From assembly GCA_016708875.1 (NCBI GenBank), contig JADJFA010000040.1, forward strand, positions 1 to 50,384: a stretch of 50,384 nt of DNA. Reading direction: 5' to 3'. A program made the position numbers and the translations under genes. Each line of letters begins with the position of its first letter. The first letter of the stretch is position 1. The stretch comes from Lewinellaceae bacterium. GTDB lineage: Bacteria; Bacteroidota; Bacteroidia; Chitinophagales; Saprospiraceae. The notes below the pieces were generated by a model. That model saw only the letters and a program-made list of their open reading frames with translations. It had not been told where the DNA came from and made no database searches. Below, piece after piece: positions 19,338-29,852 of the stretch.

Positions 19338-19647
19338 TTAGGGAGGCTTCTAAACACAAAAACTTCAAAAGCAGCCAATCTACCCGACAGTCAATCTGTC
19401 TAACCTCCTGTTGTTCAGCCGTTTTTATCCAAACAAGGCTGGCGGGTTGGGGAGGCTGCTTTTAGGGTTATTTACAAGTGCACAGTACATAGGCACTTTA
19501 TACAAACTAAGTGCGCTATTGTGAACTATGTGGTAAAATTAAAAACGCTATGGTCACAAAACTCCTTCTTATGCTCCTTATCTTGTTTTGGAGATGGCTC
19601 ACGCAGCCAAGCGTTTAATCGTCTATTATCTAACGTCCACCAAAAAA
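19338..19647 (+). other. 310-nt spacer between the two ATPase genes, with a possible terminator
   Basis: It contains a 10-bp inverted repeat AAAAGCAGCC (19367-19376) / GGCTGCTTTT (19454-19463) ending in a T run, which might be a long-loop terminator. No convincing gene is present and no sigma-54-like promoter was seen. ATPase 2 and permease A may therefore have their own ordinary promoter here. Confidence 0.4.
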
Positions 19648-20332
19648 ATGATCGAACTAAAAAATATCGAACGCTATTACCCCACCGGGTCGCAAAAAAC
19701 ATACGTGCTGCGCTATGTGAACGCGCATATTGCCGAGGGCGAATTTGTAAGCATTATGGGCCCCAGCGGTTCAGGTAAAAGCACTTTGCTGCACATCCTC
19801 GGAATGCTCGATGAACCAACGGATGGGGAGTTTTGGTTTCTTGGAGAGGCCGTGCATAAGTTCAACGAACGCCGCCGCACCGAGATGTACCGTGAGTACA
19901 TCGGATTTGTTTTCCAGGCTTATCACCTCATTGATGACCTGACGGTTTACGAAAATCTGGAGACGCCGCTGCTCTACAAAAAAGTGCCTTCCGCCGAGCG
20001 CAAAAACCGCATCGCCGATTTGCTCGACCGCTTCAATATGGTGGCAAAAAAAGGACTTGTTCCCAAATCAACTTTCCGGCGGCCAGCAACAACTCGTAGG
20101 CGTAGCAAGGGCTTTAATTGGTCGCCCGAAACTGATTTTGGCCGATGAACCCACGGGCAATTTGCAAAGCCCACAAGCCAAAGAAATCATGGAAGTTTTC
20201 CGTCAGCTCAATAAAGAAGATGGCGTGACCATCGTACAAGTGACTCATTCTGAGGAAAATGCGAAGTACGGAAATCGAATCCTTCACCTGAAGGATGGGC
20301 GCGTTGAAAACGAGGAACTGGTGAAGAATTGA
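19648..20332 (+). CDS. ABC transporter ATPase, MacB/LolD-type (ATPase 2; frameshifted)
   Basis: The start is set at ATG 19648 (MIELKNIERYYPTGSQKTYV); the open upstream frame has no family resemblance. Walker A is GPSGSGKST (38-46), the Q-loop VFQAYHL. An A7 run at 20046-20052 has one A too many; removing it reads MVAKKDLFPNQLSGGQQQLV and restores signature, Walker B (LILADEPTGN) and H-loop (QVTHS), about 227 aa. The signature ends LSGGQQQL where ATPase 1 has LSGGQQQR, so the usual Arg is Leu here. It lies 52 nt upstream of permease A. Confidence 0.9.
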
Positions 20333-20384
20333 GAAGAATAGGCTGGGGCAAGAACTAATTAAGCGCTACAAAAACAAAAACACC

Positions 20385-22793
20385 ATGCTCAGCAATTACC
20401 TCACCATCGCCCTAAGGAATCTATTCAAAAACCGTTTGTTTTCGGCGATCAACATCTTTGGTCTTGCTATGAGCATGTCGCTCGGACTGTTCATTTTGCT
20501 CTTGATTCGGGATTCCTATCGCTATGATACTTTCCATCCAGACGGTGATCGGGTTTATCGAATCAACACCGAAGCGATTCGCAAAAACGGTGACTCGGAA
20601 TCGTACGCCTCTTCGCCATATCCTGTTGGGGCAGCGTTGTCGCAGGGATTTTCCCAGGTAGAAGAAAGCGTCCGATTTATGCGGCATCTGAACGGGGAAA
20701 CCACAGGATCTGGAAAAATTCTCCCGGTGTCAGGAATGTTTGCAGAACCCTCCTTTTTTAGAGTCTTTGGTTTTTCGATGCTTGAGGGGAACGCTGCTAC
20801 GGCGCTCATTGAGCCGTTTACAATTGTTTTGACTCAAAAAAGCGCCGACCAATTTTTCCCTCGAGAAAGCGCTCTTGGAAAAACCTTGGAAATCACCGGA
20901 TATGGCGCTTTCAAAGTGACGGGTGTTTTGGCAGAATTTCCCGGAAAAACACACCTCGAATTTGAAGCGCTTGCCTCTGCAGCCAGTATTCCCGCGCTTG
21001 AAAAATCGGAAGCATTGCCCAAAATGTCCGATGACTGGAATGATTACTATGGAACGTATACCTTCATTCGCTTGCAGCCTGGAGGCTCACCGCAGCAAAC
21101 CGAAGCTGCTTTGGCCGCGATTTCGCAAGCAGAATATGCCAATAAAACACTGGAAAGCCGCGATGCGGGTTACCGTTTTGTCCTGCAACCACTTCATGAA
21201 ATAACGCCTGGGCCTTTTCTCAGCAATGCAATGGGCAAGGGTTTGCCAGAAATGTTGTTGTGGTTTTTGTCTGCACTGGGCGCGATAGTCGTGCTTTCTG
21301 CCTGCTTTAATTACACCAACCTTACGCTGGCAAGGGCACTCGTGCGGGCGCGCGAAATCGGGGTACGGAAAGTTGTTGGCGCTTCGCGTTGGCAAGTGGC
21401 CGCACAGATTATCGGAGAAAGTTTGGTGACTTCAATGTTCGCACTGGGCCTCGGTTGGCTATTGATGAAATTGGTACAACCAGCGTTCAACAGCCTGTCT
21501 TTTACAGAATTTATGGATGTTACGGTACAAGAAGACCGTGTGACACTGCTTTGGTTTCTAGGTTTTGGCGTGGCAGTGGGTTTGATTGCGGGAGCATTGC
21601 CAGCCTTGGCTATGTCAAAAATCAGTCCTGTATCGGTATTGCGTAAGCTCGAAAGCATCCGTTTTTTCCGGCGGGTGGGGCTCAGGAAGGCATTGCTGGT
21701 GACGCAGTTCACGGTTTCGCTGGTGTTTATCCTTTTGGTGACGGTCATTTCCCAGCAAATGGGGCATATAATGGGTATGGAATATGGCTTTCGCACCGAG
21801 CAGATTCTGAACGTGCGCTTACAAGGACAGTCCCCCGAAAAAATCATTCCAGCCTTATCGGTTGTACCCGGTGTAGAACGGATCTCGGCAGCTTCCCACA
21901 ACATGGGTACCTGGGAGGATAATTCGTCTGATATCCGATGCAGCCCAGAGGCAGAACCGGAGGCTATCCGCGACTATTTTGTAGACAAAAATTTTGCTGA
22001 AAACCTTGATTTGACGTTCGTTGCAGGAGAAAACTTTTCAGAAAATGCACCTGAGGGGCGAGAGTCTTTTTTACTGGTGAATGAAAAGTTTTTGGAACGG
22101 TTCAATATTGGTTCACCTGCAGAAGCCCTTGGTAAACAAGTGTTTATCGGGGACTCTACCCGCCTGAATATACGAGGAGTAGTCAAAGATTTCCTGTTCA
22201 AACCGGCCTCTTACGCCCTCGAACCGATGATGCTCCGCAATAACCCTGCACGTTGGCAATTACTCAATGTGAAAATCGCCGCAGGCAGCGACCCGGCGGC
22301 TACGCTTGTAGCCCTTCAACGCGCCTGGTCGGAGGTGGCGCCTGATCACCCTATGGAATCAGCATTTTATGATCAAACCATCCGGGAAAACTATTCAAGT
22401 TTGAATGATATCCTTGCCATTATCGCAGTGTTTGGATTACTCGGCATTGTCATTGCTGCGCTTGGGTTGCTTGGTATGGCTACATACACCGTTGAAACCC
22501 GCGCCAAAGAGGTCGGTTTGCGGAAAATCATGGGCGCATCTCCTTTGGATTTGGTGCTATTACTGTCGCGCAAATTCCTGGTTCTGTTGGCTATTGCAAC
22601 CATTTTGGCTATTCCTGTAGGCTGGTTTTTAGGTACACAGTTTTTAAACCAGTTCGCTTACCGTATTTCACTAGGGGTCGGGGTGTTGCTGCCTGGGGTT
22701 TTCTTGCTCTTTACTGTTGGCGCTTTGACCATTGGTTCGCAGACCTTGCGAGGGGCATTTGCAAATCCGTTGAAATCACTGCGAAATGAGTGA
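20385..22793 (+). CDS. MacB/FtsX-type ABC transporter permease A
   Basis: 802 aa and intact. The layout is that of the whole family in this window: N-terminal helix (about residues 20-41), periplasmic domain 1, three helices with the coupling motif REIGVRKVVGASRWQ, periplasmic domain 2, and three C-terminal helices with a second motif KEVGLRKIMGASPLD. The C-terminus (GVGVLLPGVFLLFTVGALTI, FANPLKSLRNE) differs from the near-identical C-termini of permeases C-G, so it is outside the homogenised group. It is directly downstream of ATPase 2 and most likely its partner. Substrate unknown. Confidence 0.94.
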   Translation: MLSNYLTIALRNLFKNRLFSAINIFGLAMSMSLGLFILLLIRDSYRYDTFHPDGDRVYRINTEAIRKNGDSESYASSPYPVGAALSQGFSQVEESVRFMRHLNGETTGSGKILPVSGMFAEPSFFRVFGFSMLEGNAATALIEPFTIVLTQKSADQFFPRESALGKTLEITGYGAFKVTGVLAEFPGKTHLEFEALASAASIPALEKSEALPKMSDDWNDYYGTYTFIRLQPGGSPQQTEAALAAISQAEYANKTLESRDAGYRFVLQPLHEITPGPFLSNAMGKGLPEMLLWFLSALGAIVVLSACFNYTNLTLARALVRAREIGVRKVVGASRWQVAAQIIGESLVTSMFALGLGWLLMKLVQPAFNSLSFTEFMDVTVQEDRVTLLWFLGFGVAVGLIAGALPALAMSKISPVSVLRKLESIRFFRRVGLRKALLVTQFTVSLVFILLVTVISQQMGHIMGMEYGFRTEQILNVRLQGQSPEKIIPALSVVPGVERISAASHNMGTWEDNSSDIRCSPEAEPEAIRDYFVDKNFAENLDLTFVAGENFSENAPEGRESFLLVNEKFLERFNIGSPAEALGKQVFIGDSTRLNIRGVVKDFLFKPASYALEPMMLRNNPARWQLLNVKIAAGSDPAATLVALQRAWSEVAPDHPMESAFYDQTIRENYSSLNDILAIIAVFGLLGIVIAALGLLGMATYTVETRAKEVGLRKIMGASPLDLVLLLSRKFLVLLAIATILAIPVGWFLGTQFLNQFAYRISLGVGVLLPGVFLLFTVGALTIGSQTLRGAFANPLKSLRNE

Positions 22794-22826
22794 TCTGAAA
22801 GTGCCAAGTTTAAAATAATTAATGCT

Positions 22827-23618
22827 ATGAAATTTATTAAAAATGCTGCGGCAATTCTATTCATTTTAATTGCTTTTAGTCACTTTATAATGGCCCAAAG
22901 CCTTCCCGATCGCTATATGCAATTGGCGGATGATTTCAGGAAGAACGCCCAACCAGATAGCGCCTTGGTTTATTATGAAAAGGCCTCCGTAGAATTTCAA
23001 AAAACAGCCGATTTTGAAAAATTAGCCAATGCATTCAACCAAATGGGCATCGTCCTCACAAGACAGGATAAATACGATCCTGCAAAAAAATATCTGGAAA
23101 TGGCCTTAGAAATTGGCCATAATTCGCTTGATTCCAACAATTTAACTACATCAGTAACCTATATCAGTTTGGGAGTTGTCTATGCTGCTGAAGAAGATTT
23201 CGAACAATCATTAAAATTCCACTACCAGGCACTTGCTATCAGACTATTTAAATTAGGAGAATATAGTGCCGAAGTTGCAACCAGCTACGGAAATATAGGG
23301 AACGTTTATTTTAATAGCAAAAATTACGACAAAGCCCTTGATGCGCATATAAAAGCGATGAATATACGCGAGAAGATTTTCGGGGAAAACAGTGCGGAAA
23401 TTATTGAATCGTATACAGGTCTGGGAAATGCTTACAGAGAAAAAAAGGACTATAAATCAGCGCTGGACTATTTTGACAATGCATTGCAAAACAAAATTTT
23501 ACAACGAGGATTAGGACATAAAGACCTGGCCAGGTATTATAAGAAAATCAGCGATGTCTACTATCTAATGGACGATAAAGTTCAGGGAGATTTATTTAAA
23601 ACCCAATCTGAGAATTAA
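22827..23618 (+). CDS. Exported tetratricopeptide-repeat protein
   Basis: 263 aa and intact, with signal peptide MKFIKNAAAILFILIAFSHFIMAQ. At least five TPR units follow, of the 42-residue kinesin-light-chain-like kind (for example AFNQMGIVLTRQDKYDPAKK, ATSYGNIGNVYFNSKNYDKA, SYTGLGNAYREKKDYKSALD). It has no enzymatic domain. In Bacteroidota such N-termini are common in TPR-containing sensor kinases, but here the protein simply ends. It lies 33 nt after permease A and 11 nt before permease B, so it is cotranscribed and may be a periplasmic partner. It is more AT-rich than its neighbours. Confidence 0.85.
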   Translation: MKFIKNAAAILFILIAFSHFIMAQSLPDRYMQLADDFRKNAQPDSALVYYEKASVEFQKTADFEKLANAFNQMGIVLTRQDKYDPAKKYLEMALEIGHNSLDSNNLTTSVTYISLGVVYAAEEDFEQSLKFHYQALAIRLFKLGEYSAEVATSYGNIGNVYFNSKNYDKALDAHIKAMNIREKIFGENSAEIIESYTGLGNAYREKKDYKSALDYFDNALQNKILQRGLGHKDLARYYKKISDVYYLMDDKVQGDLFKTQSEN

Positions 23619-23629
23619 AACAAAAAAAT

Positions 23630-26002
23630 ATGCTCAACAACTACCTTAAACTCGCCTCACGCAATCTGCGCCGCAACGGCCGCTACCTGCTCATCAATGT
23701 GCTGGGTTTGGGTGTTGCGCTGGCCTTTTGTATTCTGTCGTTCACACAGATTCGGTTTGCAAACAGCTTCGATGAATGGCATCCGGAAGCCGCACACATC
23801 TTCCGGGTAGAAACCTACAAAACGTCCAACCACTTATTGCACGGCACCTGCCCGGCATCTCTGCCAGAAGTTGCCGTCAGAGAAATCCCGGGTCTTGAAG
23901 CCGCCACCCGGCTCGACTCGCGTGGTGTGGTGGTAAAATCAGGTGAAAATGTCTTCAACGAACAGATCCATTTTGTGGACGAGAACTTTCTGGAGCTGTT
24001 CCAATTCCCGCTGGTAGCGGGTCAGGCACGTTTGTCAGACCGCAACGCATTGCTCATCAGCGAGGAAATGGCGCAGAAATTTTTCGGTGAAGAAAGCCCC
24101 GTTGGGAAAACACTGTCGCTATACGCAGATTTGGAAGCACAGCGTAAAACAATAACTATCAGCGGTGTATTCAAAAACACACCCAAAAATTCGAGTATCC
24201 AATTCCAGTTTTTGACCCATTTGGAAAACCAGCTGGAAGGCGATAAGCCTATCCGCTACGACTCCTGGAAATGGTTCGTAGACGCCGGATTTATAAAACT
24301 GAGCAACCCCGCAGATGCCCCGGCAGTAGAGGCTGCCCTTCAAAAATACATCGCCCCTCAAAACGCGGCGAACCAAAACTGGCAGGCCGAACGCTACCAC
24401 CTCGAAGCCTTGCCCGACATGGCCATGAATGCCCGCGATGTCCGCTGGAACAACCTCTCAAGTGGTATCCCACCAGCAGCAGTTTGGGGAAACATAACAG
24501 TCGCGTTGATGCTCTTGCTTACCGCCTGCCTTAATTTCGCCAATACCACCATTGCCATAGGCAACCGTCGTTTGCGCGAAATGGGCGTCCGAAAAGTCAT
24601 GGGCGGCACCCAACGGCAGCTGATGTTTCAGTTGCTTTCAGAAGCCGGGCTGGTGTGTGTCAGTGCGCTGGCGCTCGGAATGATCATTGTCAAACCTATG
24701 ACCGAATGGTACAACGCCACCTGGAAGCATTTGGACCTGCATGTCAGTTATTGGGACAACACACCCCTGTTGTTATTCCTCGCTGGGGTAACGGTGTTCA
24801 CCACCTTATTGGCGGGGGCTTACCCGGCATTTTATATCAGTGCATTTAACCCTTCAAAGATTTTCCGGGGCGCCTTCAAGTTTGCAGGCGCGAGCCTTTT
24901 TTCCCGGATAATGATGGGTGCACAGGTAGCCATTTCACTGGCTGCCGTAGTGGTAGGCTTTAGTTTTGCCCGCAACGCGCAGGTACAACGACAGGCCGAT
25001 ATAGGCTATGCCCGAGATGGAATACTCGGCGTGGAGACACAGGATTTATCCGCGCTCAACACCTTTGATGCCGCGATTCGGCAAAATCCAAAAGTGCTCG
25101 GAACTGCCCGGACAAGGCACCATGCCGGGTACAATTTCCGTCAGGCTGAATTCTCCTGGCAAGGGCAAAAACAGGAGAGCCTTTGGTTTGAAATCGGGAA
25201 AGATTATATGCCCTTAATGGGTATGACGCTCCTGGAGGGAAAGGGATTTTCTGCGGTCAACGAAGCAGTTGGTTCAGAGAAAGAGGTGCTTGTCAATGAA
25301 ATGTTTGTGCGCGAAATCGGCGGTAACACACCGGTAATCGGCCAGATGCTGAATTTCGACACGGTCTCTTACCGCATAAGCGGGGTGGTAAAGGATTTTA
25401 TGACAGATTCGCCCTTCGATGCACCCTCGCCTGTGGTGGTTAGATGCGCCCCGGAAAGTAAATTCACCTATTGCATTGTAAAAACCAAACCTGAAGACCT
25501 GGCAGCCGTCCATGCTGATATGGAACAGCGCTGGAAGGCATTGTTTCCATACAAACCATTTACGGGTTTTTACCAAAGTGAGGTCCTGGCGGAGGCGCTC
25601 GAAGTGTCGGATAATATCGCGTTGACGATGTTCATTTTCGCCTTTGTGATCCTGTTGCTTACAGTGAGCGGGCTGTTTTCCATTGTTTCACTCAATGCGC
25701 TCAAACAATTCAGAAGCCTGGCAATGCGTAGGGTTTTGGGTGCAAAATCGGGTGACATCGCATTCCAACTCAATCGCAATTACCTGATCGTGATCTTCGG
25801 CGCTGTACTCATTGGTTGCTGGGGCGGGCGTTTTATGGCTTTGGCGCTGATGAACAGTATTTACAAAGTCCATGCTGGGGTTCAGATGCAATCACTCACG
25901 CTTGGGGTGCTAACGATATTGCTGGCCATGCTGGCCACTGTGGGTGTGAAACTGCGGCAAATTTTACGGGCGAATCTGGGAGAAGCCTTGAAAGCCGAGT
26001 GA
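23630..26002 (+). CDS. MacB/FtsX-type ABC transporter permease B
   Basis: 790 aa and intact, starting MLNNYLKLASRNLRRNGRYL. Two periplasmic domains and the two coupling motifs are present: REMGVRKVMGGTQRQ, and RSLAMRRVLGAKSGD in the second half, which is less conserved (KE replaced by RS). The C-terminus (LRQILRANLGEALKAE) also differs from the homogenised C-termini of C-G. It follows the TPR gene by 11 nt. It has an unusual loop-rich first domain (RLDSRGVVVKSGENVFNEQI). It probably forms a transporter with the upstream ATPases. Confidence 0.93.
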   Translation: MLNNYLKLASRNLRRNGRYLLINVLGLGVALAFCILSFTQIRFANSFDEWHPEAAHIFRVETYKTSNHLLHGTCPASLPEVAVREIPGLEAATRLDSRGVVVKSGENVFNEQIHFVDENFLELFQFPLVAGQARLSDRNALLISEEMAQKFFGEESPVGKTLSLYADLEAQRKTITISGVFKNTPKNSSIQFQFLTHLENQLEGDKPIRYDSWKWFVDAGFIKLSNPADAPAVEAALQKYIAPQNAANQNWQAERYHLEALPDMAMNARDVRWNNLSSGIPPAAVWGNITVALMLLLTACLNFANTTIAIGNRRLREMGVRKVMGGTQRQLMFQLLSEAGLVCVSALALGMIIVKPMTEWYNATWKHLDLHVSYWDNTPLLLFLAGVTVFTTLLAGAYPAFYISAFNPSKIFRGAFKFAGASLFSRIMMGAQVAISLAAVVVGFSFARNAQVQRQADIGYARDGILGVETQDLSALNTFDAAIRQNPKVLGTARTRHHAGYNFRQAEFSWQGQKQESLWFEIGKDYMPLMGMTLLEGKGFSAVNEAVGSEKEVLVNEMFVREIGGNTPVIGQMLNFDTVSYRISGVVKDFMTDSPFDAPSPVVVRCAPESKFTYCIVKTKPEDLAAVHADMEQRWKALFPYKPFTGFYQSEVLAEALEVSDNIALTMFIFAFVILLLTVSGLFSIVSLNALKQFRSLAMRRVLGAKSGDIAFQLNRNYLIVIFGAVLIGCWGGRFMALALMNSIYKVHAGVQMQSLTLGVLTILLAMLATVGVKLRQILRANLGEALKAE

Positions 26003-26040
26003 ATATGCGTTGATGTTTAAGACTAAAGGAAAAATGAGCC

Positions 26041-27200
26041 TCAATCAAAGGTCGGCAAGCTGTTCCAACTTCGTGCCGAGCCATGGATGCGGTTCTGATT
26101 CTCATCACCTGCGTACACCAAAAAAGATTGGTCGGGTGGGGTTGCGGATATATTCTGGAAGAATGCCAGATTTTTAAAAAAATCAGGTTTCAGCGTTTGG
26201 CTGGATTTGATTTCGATGGGGAAAATCCGGCTGCCGTCTTCGACCAAAAGATCTATTTCATTACCAGTGCTATCGCGCCAATAGTAACAATTCGGGCGAA
26301 GGCCTTGATTCAAGCGACGCTTCATATATTCGACTACAATGAAATTCTCAAACAAGGGGCCGCGCATTGGGTGGATTTCTAAATCCGATGCGGAACGAAT
26401 TCCCAATAAGGAGCAAGCAAGGCCCGTGTCGTAAAAATAGAGTTTAGGTGTTTTGAGTAGCCTTTTGTTGAAATTTCGAAAATAGGGGGGCAGCAAAAAC
26501 GCGACAAAACTGGTTTCCAGTACTGAAAGCCAACTTTTAATGGTCGGCTGAGAAAAATTGGTGTCGTTGGACAATGATGTTTGGTTGAAAATCTGGCCGA
26601 TATGCCCAGCACAGAGCCGCACAAATCGCTCGAACGAGGCCAAATCGCCAATATTTTTCAAAAGACGAACGTCACGTTCGAGGTAAGTGAGCATGTAGGA
26701 AGTATAAAACAAGTCTGCTGGAGTGCCTTGGTCATAAATACGAGGATAAAAGCCCTTGACGATATATTCAAAAGGGTTGTCCAATTGATGAATAGTCCCA
26801 TTGAGTTCTTCGGTTGAGAACGGCAGCAGGTTGAAAACAGCAACACGTCCGGCAAGGCTTTGGGTTATTTTTTCCATTAGGAGAAAATTCTGAGAGCCGG
26901 AAAGGATGTATTGCCCATTGCGTCCAGAGCGATCGACTTCCACCTGAATGTAGGAAAACAGTTCTGGGACATATTGCGCTTCATCAATGATAAGTCCGTT
27001 GGGGTATTGTTGGAGAAAGCCAATCGGGTTTCACGAGCATATTGGCGAGTTTGCAAGTTTTCAAGATTCGCGTATGCATAGTCTGGGAATGCCACTTTGG
27101 ATAAGGTTGTTTTGCCGGATTGCCTTGGCCCTGTGATACTCACAACCGGCATGGTGCGGGCAGCGGACTGAATAATGAATGTTAATTGTCGTGCTATCAT
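26041..27200 (-). CDS. AAA-type ATP-binding protein with C-terminal DUF4143 (frameshifted)
   Basis: ATG 27200 (MIARQLTFIIQSAARTMPVV) is followed by Walker A GPRQSGKTT (24-32). The frame breaks at AAA 27015-27017; adding one base (a T on the coding strand) reads LAFLQQYPNGLIIDEAQYVP, supplying the Walker B IIDEAQ, and continues QVEVDRSGRNGQYILSGSQN. The second half is the DUF4143 region (SLSNDTNFSQPTIKSWLSVL, FYDTGLACSLLG, RGPLFENFIVVEYMKR, YYWRDSTGNEIDLLVED), which carries a nuclease-like D-x-E pattern. Corrected length is about 386 aa. It is on the opposite strand to the permease operon and interrupts it. This widespread family is of uncertain role and behaves like an accessory gene. Confidence 0.9.
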
Positions 27201-27289
27201 AATCAAAAGCCACTGGGACGAAACTGTTAAAAAATATTGCAAATTTAAAGTTCAACTTTTAATCTGCAAAGATAAGTTACTAAATCATC

Positions 27290-29726
27290 ATGCTATCCAA
27301 CAATCTCAAACTCGCCTTCCGCAATCTGCGCGCCCAAAAAGGTTTTGCCTTGCTCAACATCCTGGGCCTGGCAGTAGGCATTGCGGCCGTGTTGCTGATT
27401 TTCCGCATGGTCCACTATGAACTGAGTTTCAATAAAAACTTTCAAAACTACGAACGCATCGTGCGCATCGTAACCAAAGATGTAGGCCGCGACGGGGAAG
27501 AAAGTTTTACACGCGGTTTGCCGCTCCCAGCCATGTCCGTGGTAAAAAATACCGTGCCGCAATTAGCGGCGACCAGTAGAATCAAAGAATATTGGCCGAC
27601 GGTGTTGGTACCCAATCCGACAGGCGGGCCAGCCCTCAAAAAATTTAGCATCGCCCAGGAGAAAATTTCGTTTTTTGTTGAGCCTGAATTTTTTCAAATC
27701 TTTGATTTTCAATGGCTTTCAGGAGATAAAAACACTGCGCTCAAGGAGCCAAACACGCTCGTGCTGACCCAAACGATGGCAGAAAGGTGTTTTGGCAAAT
27801 GGGAAAATGCGGTGGGACAAATCTTGCTGGTTGAGAACGACCCCATGACGGTACAAGGCGTGGTGGCCGATGCACCCGTGAATTGTGACTTGCCCATTAA
27901 CCTGGTCTTGTCGTACTCGACCCTTCTGGGCAACAAAGAAAAATATGAGTACCAGGAAGACTGGGGAAGCACCAGTTCCAACGACCAGCAGTTTGGCCTA
28001 TTGGCAGATGCAAGCCAGTTTCAGACGGCCAACAACCTGGTCAAGCAGGTGGGCCAAAAAGAGTATTCGGAGCAGGGACGCGGTAGCCGTTCTACCCGGG
28101 AACACCATCTCCAAGCCTTTTCAGCGCTGCATTACGATGATCGCTACGGCACTTCGGCCACCCATGTTATCTCGAAAAGCAGGCTGTGGGTGCTTTCTTC
28201 CATCGGTTTTTTGGTCTTGCTGATGGCTTGTTTCAATTTCATCAACCTCTCCACCGCGCAGGCGCTGCGTCGCTCCAAAGGAGGTGGGCGTTCGCAAGGC
28301 GCTTGGTGGAAGTCGTGGTAATCTGTTTAACCAATTCATGTTTGAAACGGCTTTGGTCGTGCTGTTTTCCTTGGTTGGCGGGACATTATTGGCATGGGTG
28401 ACTTCGCCTTTACTGGAGCAAATCTCGGAGGTGCCTACCGAGTTGCCTTTCCTGAGCCAGCCCATTGTCTTTGCCTTTTTGTCTGTTTTGGGAGTAACGG
28501 TCACCTTGCTTTCGGGCTTTTATCCGGCGCTGATTTTGGCAGGCTTCAACCCGATCCGAGCCTTGAAAAACGACGCGTCCGAACGCTCGATTGGCGGCAG
28601 CTCCGTACGTAAAGGTTTGGTTGTGTTTCAGTTCATGATTGCACAAGCGCTTGTGGTGGGCACGATCATTACACTGGGCCAATTGGACTATGTGCGCAAC
28701 ATGGATTTGGGCTTCAAAAAAGACCTTGTTTACACCTTCGGAATCAATGGCGATAGCCTTAGCCAAACCAAACTGGCTGGCTTGAAACAGCGCCTCCAGC
28801 AAATCCCCGGGGTGGAATCTGTCGCTTATGGCAGCGACCAACCTGCCTCTGGAAGCACCTGGGCCAACAATTTCGCCTTTGGCCGTGGAACGGAAGACCA
28901 AAAATTCAGCACCACCATGAAGTTCTGCGATGCAGATTTTCAAAAAACATACGGCCTCGAATTGTTGGCCGGACGATGGCTCGAACCCAGTGATACGGCG
29001 AAGGAATATGTGGTGAACGAAACCATGCTGAAAAAGGTGGGCATCAAAAACCCCGAAGAAGCACTTGGGAAAGAAGTTCGCACAGGCCGCAATCAGTGGC
29101 GCCCGGTGGTGGGCGTGGTAAAGGATTTCCATGCGCATTCGGCGCACCGAACGGTGGAACCGCTCCTCATGACCAACAGCCTGAAACGGATGTACAGTGC
29201 CGGGGTGAAGATCACTCCTAAAAATATTTCGGCTACTACTGCCGCTATCCAGCAAGAATTCGACGCCACCTACCCGGAACAGGTTTTCGATCCAACGTTT
29301 TTCGATGAGAGCATCGCTGAATTTTACATCGCTGAAAACCGTTTTTCGGCTACCTGCAAAGGCTTTGGATTGCTGGCGATTTTCATTTCCTGTCTTGGTT
29401 TACTAGGGCTAGCTGCTCATGCCGCACAACGCCGCACCAAGGAAATTGGAGTGCGAAAAGTGTTGGGCGCCAGCACCCTCGGTATCACGAGTTTATTGGC
29501 CAAGGATTTTTTGAAATTGGTCATCATCGCCATCATCATTGCCTCACCCATTGCCTATTATTTCATGGACAAATGGCTGGCAGATTTTGCGTATCGTATT
29601 GATATTCAATGGTGGATGTTTGTGACAGCAGGGGTAGGGGCAATCGTCGTGGCGACCTGCACAGTCGCCATCCAAAGTGCGAAAGCAGCCCTGGCCAACC
29701 CGGTGAAATCGCTGCGCAGCGAGTGA
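27290..29726 (+). CDS. MacB/FtsX-type ABC transporter permease C (frameshifted)
   Basis: Start ATG 27290 (MLSNNLKLAFRNLRAQKGFA). The frame breaks at AAA 28277-28279 within the first coupling motif; removing one A restores RRSKEVGVRKALGGSRGNLF and a product of about 811 aa. The second coupling motif is TKEIGVRKVLGASTLGITSL. The C-terminal ~100 residues (AYYFMDKWLADFAYRIDIQW and onward to NPVKSLRSE) are nearly the same as in D, E, F and G. A hairpin module starts at its stop codon. There is no ATPase next to it. Confidence 0.92.
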
Positions 29727-29755
29727 CGAAATCCCGGTTTTTCTTCGGGATTGAG
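29721..29755 (+). repeat. Stop-codon-spanning hairpin module, copy 2 (permease C)
   Basis: GAGTGACGAAATCCCG, loop, CGGGATTGAG. One base differs in the stem relative to the other three copies (CCCGG for CCCGA). Confidence 0.7.
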
Positions 29756-29826
29756 TTGCTCAGGTAGGGGTAACAAACTCCGAAGAAATTCGCAATGAAG
29801 ACGCAGCGCAATGAATAGACTTTTGA

Positions 29827-29844
29827 TTTTTAAGATCTTAAAAA
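29827..29844 (+). promoter_or_regulatory. Perfect 18-nt A/T-rich palindrome before permease D
   Basis: TTTTTAAGATCTTAAAAA, ending 8 nt before ATG 29853. It may mask or expose the start region of the mRNA, or be an operator; nothing else supports either. Confidence 0.35.
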
Positions 29845-29852
29845 ATTAAGAT

